This document shows positions 24,595 through 27,882 of a DNA stretch of 27,882 nucleotides, piece by piece; position 1 is the first letter of the stretch, and every line of letters begins with the position of its first letter. The stretch is from contig JBOFFC010000120.1 in assembly GCA_051648405.1 (NCBI GenBank), positions 1-27,882 of the forward strand. The letters are read 5' to 3'. Made by a program: the position numbers and the translations under genes. Under the pieces are notes generated by a model. That model searched no databases and was not told the DNA's origin. It saw only the letters and a program-made list of their open reading frames with translations. The DNA is from JBOFFC01 sp051648405 (lineage in GTDB: Bacteria; Planctomycetota; Planctomycetia; Pirellulales; Lacipirellulaceae).

Positions 24595-25233
24595 CGGGCT
24601 CTCCAATTCTCTTTGCTGAAGTCCGCTGGGGGCACGGCGTTCCGCTGGGTCGCGGAGCCGCCCGTGCGGTCAAACCCCTCACTCGTTTGCCAGCGGCGTG
24701 CCCGGGGCGACGAGGTGAATCTCGTCGCACGGAGCAGCGCCGTCGGGACGCGTGTCTGGGTCGGGGTCCGAAAGGGGGATGTGGCGGTTCTGGATTGGGT
24801 CAGGTCCTGCTGATCCGCTCCTTCGTGAAGCTGGCATCGACTCCTGCGGCGCCCGGGGATTGGTCAAACTCGGTGTTCTCGGTCGAGTCGAGGCGAGTCG
24901 CCCCTCACGACCGGCGCCACCGACGCCAACCCCCCAAGCGTCACTGACTCACGGCGCCGGGCAGCTCACGAAGGCTGCCGAAACGCAGACGGCGCCGAAG
25001 GGGGAAGAATGCGCGAACCGCGGGTGTGCCGGCGCCAAGCACGCAGCGGGCGCGTGCTAGCAACCGGATCGCGGTCCCCGTAGCGGATGGCTATCGGGCA
25101 GGCTCCCCCCTGCGGCGTCCTCCGAGGACCCGGCGCCGGCGCCCCCTGCGGGTCGCTGACTCCGGACGGAAGACAGTCCATCCGACACCTATCTTCGTTA
25201 CAAACGGGGGGGTGACTTTAGGCGGCGAGTTCA
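24595..25233. other. Long non-coding gap between smc and the HTH-receiver gene
   Basis: These 639 bp contain only short frames with no recognisable protein and poor start contexts. Visible features are a hairpin AGCACGC/GCGTGCT (25038-25058), a repeated CCGCTGGG (24624 and 24642), two copies of CCCCTGCGG near 25108 and 25142, and the self-complementary GGCGCCGGCGCC near 25134. It presumably holds the promoter of the HTH-receiver gene. An unrecognised small RNA is possible, but I cannot support one. Confidence 0.5.

Positions 25234-27882
<2,649 letters not shown>

Noticed and set aside
24679..24867. 62-codon minus-strand frame before the HTH-receiver gene
   Set aside because: No Shine-Dalgarno, Pro/Asp-rich random-looking composition, no recognisable family.

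Overview
The window looks like a chromosomal segment from a high-GC planctomycete, probably of the Pirellulales/Lacipirellulaceae type. The evidence is strong GC bias at third codon positions, few clear Shine-Dalgarno sites, secretin, DUF4114 and TadE/VWA genes of planctomycete character, and a helix-turn-helix/receiver fusion whose sequence I associate with planctomycetes. The taxonomic call rests on memory of protein families, not on a search. I see no phage, transposon, CRISPR array, rRNA or tRNA.

Layout. 1-2371 (minus) is the N-terminal part of a secretin, cut by the window start. 2372-2826 is a divergent intergenic region. It holds a nested set of complementary segments (2461-2668) followed by a strong plus-strand intrinsic terminator (2707-2737), so it is a candidate structured RNA or leader. 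2827-4497 (plus) encodes a Cys/Met-metabolism PLP enzyme and AcpS. 4513-7464 (minus) is a four-gene surface or export cluster transcribed as DUF4114 protein, TadE-like, VWA/TadG-like, TadE-like. 7709-9139 (minus) is soluble transhydrogenase SthA. 9276-10457 (plus) is an unrecognised 393-residue protein.

10482-19760 is a long minus-strand run. In transcription order it holds topA, a SatD-family gene, a small DUF3307-like membrane protein gene, pckA, a stand-alone coaB, argC and argJ. It is punctuated by tandem hairpin terminators (16339-16388), an imperfectly duplicated intergenic module (16137-16311) and a perfect 27-bp inverted repeat (13609-13684). 20289-22571 (plus) is a PpiD/SurA-like membrane-anchored periplasmic chaperone with a long acidic insert. 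It converges on a polyprenyl diphosphate synthase (22581-23687, minus). 24022-24594 (minus) is an excisionase-type HTH fused to a degenerate receiver domain, with its own terminator. 25234-27882 (minus) is the C-terminal two thirds of SMC, cut by the window end.

Most genes are housekeeping: arginine and CoA biosynthesis, gluconeogenesis, NADPH balance, isoprenoids, DNA topology and chromosome organisation. The parts most likely to be undescribed are the structured RNA before the PLP-enzyme gene, the DUF4114/TadE/VWA cluster, the SatD/DUF3307-like pair with its repeated intergenic modules, the HTH-receiver fusion, and the unknown protein at 9276.
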